Below, piece after piece: positions 31,279-39,009 of a stretch of DNA of 64,000 bases. The stretch covers positions 1 through 64,000 of IMG/VR virus record IMGVR_UViG_3300010430_000027; one strand, given 5' to 3'. Both the position numbers and the translations under genes were made by a program. Every line of letters begins with the position of its first letter. The stretch's first letter is position 1. The notes under the pieces were generated by a model. The model was not told the origin of the DNA and did no database searches. It saw nothing but the letters and a program-made list of their open reading frames with translations. Origin of the DNA: a virus.

Positions 31279-31760
31279 TGCCCACGTTAACGTTATTCCA
31301 AGCAGTAGAGACAGACACGGCTCGAAGATTCGATGGTTACACAGCCATATTGGGCATAGCAATAGAGCAGTCATCTGGTCTAACTTTAACGATTCCCATG
31401 CTGCGACCGGCCACAGAAGTTCAATACGTTCTAGATGTGACACCTCTTATACCAGGCCTTGAGGGTGCGACTCTCTACTCGGCATTGGATACTCAGACTG
31501 CATTCAGCTTGTCACACGTATTGGAACAATTTACCAATCCTGTTGATAGTCCCTCTCAGGTCGAAGTTTATACAGTCCGCTATATAAAAGATATAACAGA
31601 CAACGTATCAGTCACCGAAAGCTTTGAAGAGATAACCACAAAATCCAAAGATCTAAGAGACATTCCGAATGTAAGTGAGGTCGTTACGGCGCGTATGGGT
31701 AACTACTTCGCAGAAGACTATGAAGCTGAAGATTACAACAGCACAATATACACTTTTTAG
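31278..31760 (+). CDS. Structural protein with ETDTA motif at the N-terminus (160 aa)
   Basis: Begins PTLTLFQAVETDTARRF and then ILGIAIEQSSGLTL, the same motif pair found in the genes at 32218 and 47226. The middle is beta-rich with threonines and valines; the end is acidic (ARMGNYFAEDYEAEDYNS). Overlaps the terminase gene by one codon (TAATG). Probably a virion decoration or adaptor protein. Confidence 0.65.
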   Translation: MPTLTLFQAVETDTARRFDGYTAILGIAIEQSSGLTLTIPMLRPATEVQYVLDVTPLIPGLEGATLYSALDTQTAFSLSHVLEQFTNPVDSPSQVEVYTVRYIKDITDNVSVTESFEEITTKSKDLRDIPNVSEVVTARMGNYFAEDYEAEDYNSTIYTF

Positions 31761-31768
31761 GAGATGAA

Positions 31769-32218
31769 ATGTTAGAAACCGTTTCAGTAAACGGCAAGAT
31801 AACTGCCGATATATACAGAGAAGGTGTTCTTATAAATTCTCTTAAACAAGACAATCTTGTTGTGGATGTAGGGTTGGCACTCATAACCAGTCGTATGGAG
31901 GGTGTGGTCAAAGGACCCATCACGCATATGTCTGTTGGAACTGATGTGACATTACCCGATCCCTTGGACGTTGACTTGATATCAATGTTGGGTACTCGTC
32001 TTGTTGTTAGCACCAGTAGACTGACCACCACTGTGGCGAACGACACGATACAATATATTAGTACATTCGGTGCAGGCATCTCTACGGGAGCTTTGACGGA
32101 AGCGGGAATATTCAATGCTGCGTCGGGCGGAGACATGCTTTCCAGGGTCACATTCGCAGTGATCAATAAGGCTGCAGCGGACACAATGGTTATTACTTGG
32201 CAGATAGTGTTTAGCTGA
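31769..32218 (+). CDS. Putative tail or fibre-associated protein (149 aa)
   Basis: The stretch INSLKQDNLVVDVGLALITSRM and later ITHMSVGTDVTLP and GALTEAGIFNA match a common phage tail-fibre or 'structural' family. Beta-rich, no membrane segment. Start after TAGGAGATGAA. Exact role unknown. Confidence 0.65.
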   Translation: MLETVSVNGKITADIYREGVLINSLKQDNLVVDVGLALITSRMEGVVKGPITHMSVGTDVTLPDPLDVDLISMLGTRLVVSTSRLTTTVANDTIQYISTFGAGISTGALTEAGIFNAASGGDMLSRVTFAVINKAAADTMVITWQIVFS

Positions 32219-34221
32219 TGGTCACTGTAGCGCTATTACCTGCCATAGAGACAGATTCCGCATTTACGATCGACATACCCACTCTAGGTATCGCCATAGA
32301 AACTGAAATTGCTCCCAGCATGACCATAGGCCTGGGCAGTGACAGGATAGCTGGACTGTATGGCATAGAATTGATACATGGTTTGGAAGATGTTGATAAT
32401 GAACTCTGGTTGAGGATGTCCGGTGTGAGCTCATCCTTCGCTTTACAGAATGCTGTATTGGGTTCGAACACAATAACGGCCGAATTGGGCACTCTGGGTA
32501 CTGCCAAAGACGGCAAGTTGGCGCTGTCTTCTGTTAGTGTTACTGCTACACCAGGAGACTTAAATGAAGCCCTGGGTACTGCCGGAGTATTGACCACTAG
32601 AGTATTGGGGCCGTCTCCAAAAGGCTCTCCTTTGACCAATGAAGAAGTGGACACAAACTTCCTCTCTTTGGAAGCTAATAAATTGAACAAAATCATCGGA
32701 CACAATAAGCTTCTTTATACCGATGATACTGGAGCTGTTAAAGAGCTGATTCATGGGCCTGACGGTTACATATTGCACTCTAATGGTCCGAATCAAGTGC
32801 CTTCTTGGAAACCTAATCCAGGTGAAGGCTCAGGTATACCTCTCGTTCTTGAGATTGAAGGTGTGCCGTTCAGCACCAATGCCAGTAAGCTTAACTTTGA
32901 AGGTACCGGAGTAGTGGTCACTGAACCCACTCCCGATGAATTCACCATAACAATTGCGGGGTCCGGTGTGGCAGAATCCGATTCAGAGTACTTTCCTGGT
33001 TACATGTATACATATATTAACACTACCACCTTTATGGTGGAAGGCATAGACGTAACTCCACTATTCTATTATAATCGTCGTGTCATATTCATAAGCGAGG
33101 GTCTGACCCGTTATGGACACATTGCTGCCATAGATTACGATCTGACTAACGCTGGTAGTACTACATTCACAATGGCCATGGAAAACGGTGCGGATCTGTT
33201 CACTGAAGAAGCCACTGAGTTCGGTCTCACCACAGATGCAAGAAGCTGGGCACCTTTAACTACCGTGCCTTTTGACGGTAATGACATGACTTGCATGGCT
33301 AGTGGTAAGATCGGTGCAACCAACTTTTGGGTTGTTTGCGGAGAGAATGGAAGGCTTGCTTATTCGCCCAATCAAGGTGGTAGCTGGGTGGAAGTCAATA
33401 CAGGTGAAATTGGTCGTTTCACCGATATTGCATTTGACCACTGGAATAATGTATTCTGCGCAGTAGGTACAGATGGTTTAATCCTATTCAGCACTACAGG
33501 GACTTCATGGGCTGCTCCAGCGGTTGTGCCCACTGTTGGCATCGGTTCTCAAAACGATTACTTTTCTGTATGCTTTCAAGAGTCGCAGGGCGCGATTATG
33601 ATTTTAAAGAACTACTCCGACACTTGGGCGAAGATGTGGTTTACCTTTGATCACGGTGCCAGTTGGGTGGAAGCTACCGCTGGAGGCGGGCAGATTATAA
33701 ACCCTGGGAGCGCTGGCACCAAAATTATGCGCTCCTCTCTTCCAAGTGCTATCTTCTTTTTAACATCAACAAATAAGACTATCCAAGGTACTTCCTTAAC
33801 TGATACTTCCTATTCAAGCTATAATACTTGTCCTACAGGCGGTTCCATACAAGGTTTTGTGTCGTCCTTTGAAGCCACCATCTATAACGTGACTGTTCAA
33901 GATGACGGAACGATAACTCAATTTGAAAATACTCTTGAGTCGGCGAGTGATACGACAACATTTAGCAGCCCTCTGAGGTCTGTAGCATACTCAGGAGATC
34001 ATGACAGGTATCTATGTGTGGGAGACAACGCGCAAATAGGGTATTTGGATGCCGCTGATTGGGCTGATGGACCCGCCGGTGATGATCAATGGACGTCTGT
34101 TCCAAATGGTTTCAATCCCACTTCGAATATAAATTGGGTGGTATATGATGGTGTGGCAAATATGTTCTTGGCTTGCAGTAGCGCAGGTCAGATTTGCGTT
34201 TCAAACAGCGGTGTAATTTAA
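32218..34221 (+). CDS. Tail fibre / receptor-binding protein with Asp-box repeats (667 aa)
   Basis: The N-terminus TVALLPAIETDSAFTI plus TLGIAIETE repeats the ETD motif of neighbouring structural genes and may attach it to the virion. Residues about 140-230 look like a fibre neck (NEEVDTNFLSLEANKLNK). The C-terminal half contains Asp-box-like motifs (YSPNQGGSWVEV, FTFDHGASWVEA) and strands typical of a beta-propeller (sialidase/BNR type). Likely binds host surface sugars. Confidence 0.75.
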   Translation: MVTVALLPAIETDSAFTIDIPTLGIAIETEIAPSMTIGLGSDRIAGLYGIELIHGLEDVDNELWLRMSGVSSSFALQNAVLGSNTITAELGTLGTAKDGKLALSSVSVTATPGDLNEALGTAGVLTTRVLGPSPKGSPLTNEEVDTNFLSLEANKLNKIIGHNKLLYTDDTGAVKELIHGPDGYILHSNGPNQVPSWKPNPGEGSGIPLVLEIEGVPFSTNASKLNFEGTGVVVTEPTPDEFTITIAGSGVAESDSEYFPGYMYTYINTTTFMVEGIDVTPLFYYNRRVIFISEGLTRYGHIAAIDYDLTNAGSTTFTMAMENGADLFTEEATEFGLTTDARSWAPLTTVPFDGNDMTCMASGKIGATNFWVVCGENGRLAYSPNQGGSWVEVNTGEIGRFTDIAFDHWNNVFCAVGTDGLILFSTTGTSWAAPAVVPTVGIGSQNDYFSVCFQESQGAIMILKNYSDTWAKMWFTFDHGASWVEATAGGGQIINPGSAGTKIMRSSLPSAIFFLTSTNKTIQGTSLTDTSYSSYNTCPTGGSIQGFVSSFEATIYNVTVQDDGTITQFENTLESASDTTTFSSPLRSVAYSGDHDRYLCVGDNAQIGYLDAADWADGPAGDDQWTSVPNGFNPTSNINWVVYDGVANMFLACSSAGQICVSNSGVI

Positions 34222-34241
34222 CAACGTAACAGGTGTAATCA

Positions 34242-34694
34242 ATGGGTAATTTGAGCAAGCGCTTCAGTAGATCAGAATTCGCATGTAAATGCAATTGCGG
34301 TGATAGTGCCGTGGATTACGAGTTGATATCCAACTTAGAAAAACTCGCGGATACTTTCGGGGAAAGATATCCCACAACTGCTAGGATAGCAGTCCATATC
34401 AATTCGGGTCATAGATGCTCAAGTTATGATAGAGCTCTAAAAATCCGTATAGCAAAGGCACAAGGGAGACCTATGCCTCGTTATAAGAAGACCTCGCAGC
34501 ATCTCAAAGGTGTAGCGGCGGACTTTTGGATGGAACTTGTCTATAAGAATGGCAAGCGAAAGAAGATATCCGATGATGAAATAGCGGACGAGCTCGAGAA
34601 GACCTATGTAGCTAAACACGGTATTGGGCGCTATAAAGGTCGTACTCATTATGATACACGAACAAACGGGCCTGCCCGTTGGGATAATCGATAG
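34242..34694 (+). CDS. Endolysin: M15-type peptidase (D-Ala-D-Ala carboxypeptidase-like)
   Basis: Cuts peptidoglycan cross-links at lysis. Starts with SKRFSRSEFACKC, the usual opening of Peptidase_M15 phage lysins. Zinc ligands are His87 (TSQHLKG), Asp94 (AADFW) and His136 (RTHYDTR). SGHRCSSYDRA is also typical. Length 150 aa fits a single-domain lysin. There is no signal peptide, so it needs a holin, and holin-like genes follow directly. Confidence 0.9.
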   Translation: MGNLSKRFSRSEFACKCNCGDSAVDYELISNLEKLADTFGERYPTTARIAVHINSGHRCSSYDRALKIRIAKAQGRPMPRYKKTSQHLKGVAADFWMELVYKNGKRKKISDDEIADELEKTYVAKHGIGRYKGRTHYDTRTNGPARWDNR

Positions 34695-34897
34695 TGAAAA
34701 ATACAGTAGTCAGTGGTTGCATTAATGGCCTCCTAGTTACATTTGGTGCGTACATGGCTGTGGCCACTCAACTTGGACCTGAAGCTTCTTTTTCGTCCAT
34801 CAGCGACATCACCTGGTCAATCATCGCAGTAACAGGTATAGTTGCCGGTCTTAAAGATGCTCAAGCCAGTCGTACACAACCGGATGCGCTTGTATGA
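34694..34897 (+). CDS. Holin-like two-helix membrane protein (67 aa)
   Basis: GTG start overlapping the endolysin stop. Two hydrophobic helices (about residues 6-24 and 37-55), short polar loop and a polar tail ending in TQPDALV. Size, topology and position next to the endolysin support a holin; not proven. Confidence 0.6.
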   Translation: MKNTVVSGCINGLLVTFGAYMAVATQLGPEASFSSISDITWSIIAVTGIVAGLKDAQASRTQPDALV

Positions 34898-35250
34898 GAG
34901 CATTCCTGGGGATACTTCTATCTCTATCTATCGTTCTATCTGCGGGATGCCTCGGTGGTGGTCTCCCGGCAGATACCAATGAAAAGAAGTTATATGCTGC
35001 TGAAATCATATGGCGCAACACACTACGGACTATTGACCTAAACGTTGATAGGTTGACACTCTCTCAGAAAGCTGTTGCAGCTTCTGCTTTGAAGAAAGGA
35101 CAAGCGGCTATGGTCGCTGCCCGTACAGCTTCAGGTGTTAATTTTAGTAGTCAATTAGGTATCGTTAACAGCTCGATAGATATTCTTTTAACTATATTGG
35201 AAACCATGGAGGTGAGCTATGGTCGTTTCGAACACCATTCTTTTGCTTAA
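34894..35250 (+). CDS. Lysis-region lipoprotein (118 aa)
   Basis: The signal peptide ends in LSAGC (lipobox Cys at about residue 19). The mature part is helical with many alanines and serines. Coupled to the holin-like gene (ATGA). Could act as an outer spanin-like lipoprotein, though it is longer and less proline-rich than typical ones. Confidence 0.65.
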   Translation: MRAFLGILLSLSIVLSAGCLGGGLPADTNEKKLYAAEIIWRNTLRTIDLNVDRLTLSQKAVAASALKKGQAAMVAARTASGVNFSSQLGIVNSSIDILLTILETMEVSYGRFEHHSFA

Positions 35251-35407
35251 CCTGATTAAGTCAGGATTGGCAGTTAGTGCTGAGATCGACCTAGCATTTA
35301 GAAAGGCTGATACAGAAGGCCGCAATATAACCCCTGAAGAACTCAACTCCATTGCAACTGAGAATGACCAGCTTTATGAGTCCTTGCTTGAGAAGCTAGA
35401 AGGATGA
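35219..35407 (+). CDS. Small lysis-region protein (62 aa)
   Basis: Start after GGAGGTGAGCT inside the end of the lipoprotein gene. The helical product starts with a hydrophobic segment (TILLLNLIKSGLAV) and continues with charged helix (NDQLYESLLEKLEG). Function unknown. Confidence 0.6.
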   Translation: MVVSNTILLLNLIKSGLAVSAEIDLAFRKADTEGRNITPEELNSIATENDQLYESLLEKLEG

Positions 35408-35411
35408 TATT

Positions 35412-35750
35412 ATGGACATGGACGAAAAGCAGTTCGAGACCTTCATAATAACATTACGGGAAGTATTAGTGCAAAGAACAAACGGCTGGGAACGACATGT
35501 GACCACCATACTTGTGGCGCTCGTCACGGTGGGTATCATTTGGGTGGGTTCCTCTATACAAGAGTTAAGAGGTGAATTAAATGAGACACGATCTGAGATT
35601 AGGATAACAAAATTTCAGGTAAGTCTGCTTGTTAAAAATAGTGAGAAGGATAGTATCAATCACGTCAATAAGTTTGAATATGATTTGTTAGAGGATCGTG
35701 TAATTAAATTGGAAGAGAAAGGAGAAAAGAGTGGAGATAAATTTCGGTAA
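35412..35750 (+). CDS. Membrane protein with coiled coil, lysis region (112 aa)
   Basis: One membrane helix (about residues 29-46, ILVALVTVGIIWVGSS) is flanked by charged N- and C-terminal helices with heptads (ELRGELNETRSEIR). The layout fits an inner-membrane spanin or an accessory holin. It lies in the lysis cassette. Confidence 0.6.
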   Translation: MDMDEKQFETFIITLREVLVQRTNGWERHVTTILVALVTVGIIWVGSSIQELRGELNETRSEIRITKFQVSLLVKNSEKDSINHVNKFEYDLLEDRVIKLEEKGEKSGDKFR

Positions 35751-36003
35751 AGTCTCCGTAATTGCGGGAGCCATCGTTGGTACACTCACTGTCTTGAGTT
35801 TTCTCATGGGCGGTGCAGTGTGGGCCTTGGAACAGCATTTCGATAATCGCTATTTATTAATAGCTGAATCACTTGAAGGTAAATTGTTGGACAGGAAAAG
35901 GGATTTACTCATAGAAAAGGATAAGGAAAATCCTAATAGAAGCTTAATTGATTTGTATAAATTGCAAATACAGGAGCTTGAAGTCAAAATAGAGAACGAT
36001 TAA
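35731..36003 (+). CDS. Membrane protein with helical tail, lysis region (90 aa)
   Basis: GTG start overlapping the previous gene by 20 bases. A hydrophobic segment (residues about 8-32) is followed by charged helix (LLDRKRDLLIEKDKENP). It resembles the preceding protein in layout; the pair may form a complex. Function unknown. Confidence 0.6.
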   Translation: MEINFGKVSVIAGAIVGTLTVLSFLMGGAVWALEQHFDNRYLLIAESLEGKLLDRKRDLLIEKDKENPNRSLIDLYKLQIQELEVKIEND

Positions 36004-36019
36004 TGCAGGAGACAATATT

Positions 36020-36223
36020 GTGGCAATGATAAACACAATTGAAGGTCAAATGGATGAGGACCTTTTATGGAAAAGGGAAGGTACAGTGGAAGATGAGAAC
36101 GAGTACACTACTTGGATTGAATACTGGAAAGGTTGGGGGACAGATGATCAAGTTCTCATGCATCGTTCAGCCCATGTAACCGTCAAGAAAAACCCCATAG
36201 CGGGATTCGCAACTAACATTTAA
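36020..36223 (+). CDS. Hypothetical protein (67 aa)
   Basis: GTG start after CAGGAGACAATATT (ATG at 36026 is an alternative). Acidic, tryptophan-rich product (WKREGTVED, WIEYWKGWG). Probably a small structural or accessory protein. Confidence 0.6.
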   Translation: MAMINTIEGQMDEDLLWKREGTVEDENEYTTWIEYWKGWGTDDQVLMHRSAHVTVKKNPIAGFATNI

Positions 36224-36233
36224 GAGGAGCCTT

Positions 36234-36695
36234 ATGGCCAATACACAAGCATTCTGTGATTCCGCAAAGCCAGAATTCATGCGCGGATTGCATGCACTGG
36301 GCGCTTCCGTTGTTCGTGCGGACACCGGTGTTGATCAACTTAAGATGGCACTATATCATGATACAGCGACCATTAACGCCAGCACAACAGCGTACACAAC
36401 TATCGGTGAGATTACAGGAGGTGGTTACACTACTGCAGGTGAGATCGTTCCCAACACAGCCAACAATCCTTCCGTAACTAACGGAGTGGGGCACTGGACA
36501 CCCAATGGTAGTATTGTGTATTCTGCTATTACTCAAGCCACGGCTTTTAATTGCGCACTACTATATAATGATGATCATGCTTCGGACGCTGCCATCGCAG
36601 TGTTCACTTTCGGTAGTCAAACGGTCACTGCTGGTGACTTCACTTTGACGATGCCCATCGATGACGATGTTACAGGTCTACTGAGACTTTCCTAG
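36234..36695 (+). CDS. Phage structural protein (153 aa)
   Basis: The block LKMALYHDTATINASTTAYTTIGEITGGGYTTAG is a well-known phage particle-protein pattern. Beta-rich, no signal. Start after AAGAGGAGCCTT. Probably a head or tail decoration component. Confidence 0.7.
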   Translation: MANTQAFCDSAKPEFMRGLHALGASVVRADTGVDQLKMALYHDTATINASTTAYTTIGEITGGGYTTAGEIVPNTANNPSVTNGVGHWTPNGSIVYSAITQATAFNCALLYNDDHASDAAIAVFTFGSQTVTAGDFTLTMPIDDDVTGLLRLS

Positions 36696-36976
36696 TGGGT
36701 ATTAAATTTAGGTCCAGAAAGCCTGAAAAGGTTTTATTATATGAGCACATTCATATAGACAGTGTGGAGATCACCAGCAGGCGTCTAAAGAATTTGAACA
36801 AAGTACCCACATACGATTGGTTCATTCGTTATAGACTCTACGCTATAGATAAGAACAAGCCCATATACGGTAAAGAGAAAAGAGCACGAGCAACTAACTA
36901 TTCTAGTGATTCCCTCGAAGTAAGCATCATGGACATTTTGAGGACCAAAGAAAACTTCGATCTAGTAAAGACATAG
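36695..36976 (+). CDS. Hypothetical protein (93 aa)
   Basis: GTG start overlapping the previous stop. Basic protein with KFRSRKPEKVLL at the start and an alternating pattern in YDWFIRYRLYAIDK. No family is recognised. Sits between structural genes. Confidence 0.6.
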   Translation: MGIKFRSRKPEKVLLYEHIHIDSVEITSRRLKNLNKVPTYDWFIRYRLYAIDKNKPIYGKEKRARATNYSSDSLEVSIMDILRTKENFDLVKT

Positions 36977-36986
36977 GAGACACTAA

Positions 36987-38999
36987 ATGGCCCTTTCATT
37001 CACTACGGGGATGACGAAGCACAACGATGCTGATGCCCTGGGGAGTGTTTGGGATGTTCCCAGATTTTCTGGATCGGGCCAAGCTCCCAGTGCTGCTCTG
37101 GACACCACAGTATTTCGCGAAGGTGCTGGTTCCATAGGTGGTAAGTTAGCAGGTAACAATTGGAACGCAGCCATAACATATTCTTACTACGCTGACAATG
37201 GTAGCACCACCTTGGATATGTCCGATACTAGCGGTGATGAGGTTGTGGCTATTTGGGTGCTGATGACCACGCCTGGTACTGCTTTAACACTTGCAGCAGA
37301 CGGTGGATACATTATAGTATCTTCCTCCACAGAAGCATTTGATTCCAATCCTACAGTATATTCTGAATGGTCTGTGGCGGGTTCTGACAAAGGAACCAAT
37401 GGCTGGAAATTGTTTGTATTGGATGTAAGAAAGACAGCTTCCAATACTGTCGGTGGTGGTGTGGATTTAACTGCAGTCACGAAAATAGGCTTTGGTATAC
37501 GCTCCACTGCTAGTGTGGGTAATGTTAAGGCCGACAACTGCTTTGTTGACGCTATTTATACAGGCAATCCTCTATACACTCTCAATGGTGATGGCACGCT
37601 AGTGGCTGATTGGGATGATTTTTTACAGCATTCTATAACAGACGAAAACGGATTAATAGAAGAAGTGCCTGGTGGTATTGCTATTTCTGCGGGTATCGCT
37701 TTCGGTACAGATGCTCAAACGGCCACCACCACATTCGATGACTCCACTGGACAGTCGGTAATCTTCAAGCGTCATACTTACTATACTACGGCTGAAGTTG
37801 ATGCAGTGGACTATGCTGACTTTTATAAGGTGAGTGCAGCAGGAGCGGCAAGTTTTAATACCAGTGTGACCATAGGTACCGTGGTGGGTACGGGTGATGA
37901 TAGGCAAGGTGTTTTGGGCGGACAGATAAAGACCGCAGATCTTGTCAACATGACTTTCGATGTGGACTTTCAAACAGACATAGCCCATCTTTCTGCAATG
38001 CACCTTTATGGTGTTGCGTTTGCAGGTGCTCACGGTGGGATACTCTTGGATGGTAAAGCCACAGCAGCGGACAGTAACGCTATCTCTTGTTCATTTGTGA
38101 ATAACGGTGAGATAGATCCAGGTGTCAATAGTAACGGTGCCGAAATTTTAAACTGCTCTTTAATAGATCCTGAAGATAGCGGTGCAGGCGACAATCGAGG
38201 TTTACGCTTCCCAGGAGCCACAACAAGAATTAAAAATATCTCGTGTATCACCTCTGGTACTCCAACAACCCAACATATGACACATTTGAATAACACAGGT
38301 ACATACTCTATAGATTATGACAATATTCAGATGTTTGGTAGCTTTGCCACCGGTACATTGTGGCACGGTGAGAACAGCGCTAATAACACCAATGTAGCAA
38401 CGGTGAACGCTATCAACGGTTCTAATGTCACCGAGGCTGAATTTGACAACAGTGGTACAGGACCGCCCGTAACGACCGTGGTGTTGTCTCCTGTCACTAC
38501 TCTCATAAGGGTTAAGCACGGCAATACGTTGGCTGTGATACAAGATGTGGTTGTCTATTTACCGATGTCGGGAGCGGGTCCGTTCCCATATAATGCTTCG
38601 ATCACTATATCACAGACAGCTGGCCTAGCCACTGTGGCTCACACTGCACACAACTTGATCACAGGAGATGAAGTGGTCATAAGTGGTGCCGTCCAAAATA
38701 ATTACAATCGAATTAAGAATATTACCGTGACCAACGCCAATGCTTACACATTCCCGATAGATTCCGGAACTGTGAGTCCAGCTACTGGTACTATAACGGC
38801 AACAATGGTTCTGTTGAACGGATTGACCGATACCAATGGTGAAATAAGTGATACCAGAACATTTTCTGCAAATCAGGCAGTAAGCGGAGATGCCGATAAA
38901 GGTCTTTCCGCTCCTGTATTTAATCCCGGTGTTGTTGCTGGTAATGTCGATAAAGACAACGGCTTAACAATTGAAGTATTCTTAAACCCAGACGATTGA
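36987..38999 (+). CDS. Large beta-rich virion protein (670 aa)
   Basis: Long threonine-, glycine- and asparagine-rich sequence. The first 190 residues look like a lectin-type domain (SIGGKLAGNNWNAAITYSYY, GWKLFVLDVRKTAS). The middle contains right-handed beta-helix-like text (ILNCSLIDPEDSG, RIKNISCITSG). The end has YNASITISQTAGLATVAH. A fibre or decoration protein is likely. It shares style with the two genes that follow. Confidence 0.7.
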   Translation: MALSFTTGMTKHNDADALGSVWDVPRFSGSGQAPSAALDTTVFREGAGSIGGKLAGNNWNAAITYSYYADNGSTTLDMSDTSGDEVVAIWVLMTTPGTALTLAADGGYIIVSSSTEAFDSNPTVYSEWSVAGSDKGTNGWKLFVLDVRKTASNTVGGGVDLTAVTKIGFGIRSTASVGNVKADNCFVDAIYTGNPLYTLNGDGTLVADWDDFLQHSITDENGLIEEVPGGIAISAGIAFGTDAQTATTTFDDSTGQSVIFKRHTYYTTAEVDAVDYADFYKVSAAGAASFNTSVTIGTVVGTGDDRQGVLGGQIKTADLVNMTFDVDFQTDIAHLSAMHLYGVAFAGAHGGILLDGKATAADSNAISCSFVNNGEIDPGVNSNGAEILNCSLIDPEDSGAGDNRGLRFPGATTRIKNISCITSGTPTTQHMTHLNNTGTYSIDYDNIQMFGSFATGTLWHGENSANNTNVATVNAINGSNVTEAEFDNSGTGPPVTTVVLSPVTTLIRVKHGNTLAVIQDVVVYLPMSGAGPFPYNASITISQTAGLATVAHTAHNLITGDEVVISGAVQNNYNRIKNITVTNANAYTFPIDSGTVSPATGTITATMVLLNGLTDTNGEISDTRTFSANQAVSGDADKGLSAPVFNPGVVAGNVDKDNGLTIEVFLNPDD

Positions 39000-39009
39000 G
39001 GAATTTTAA

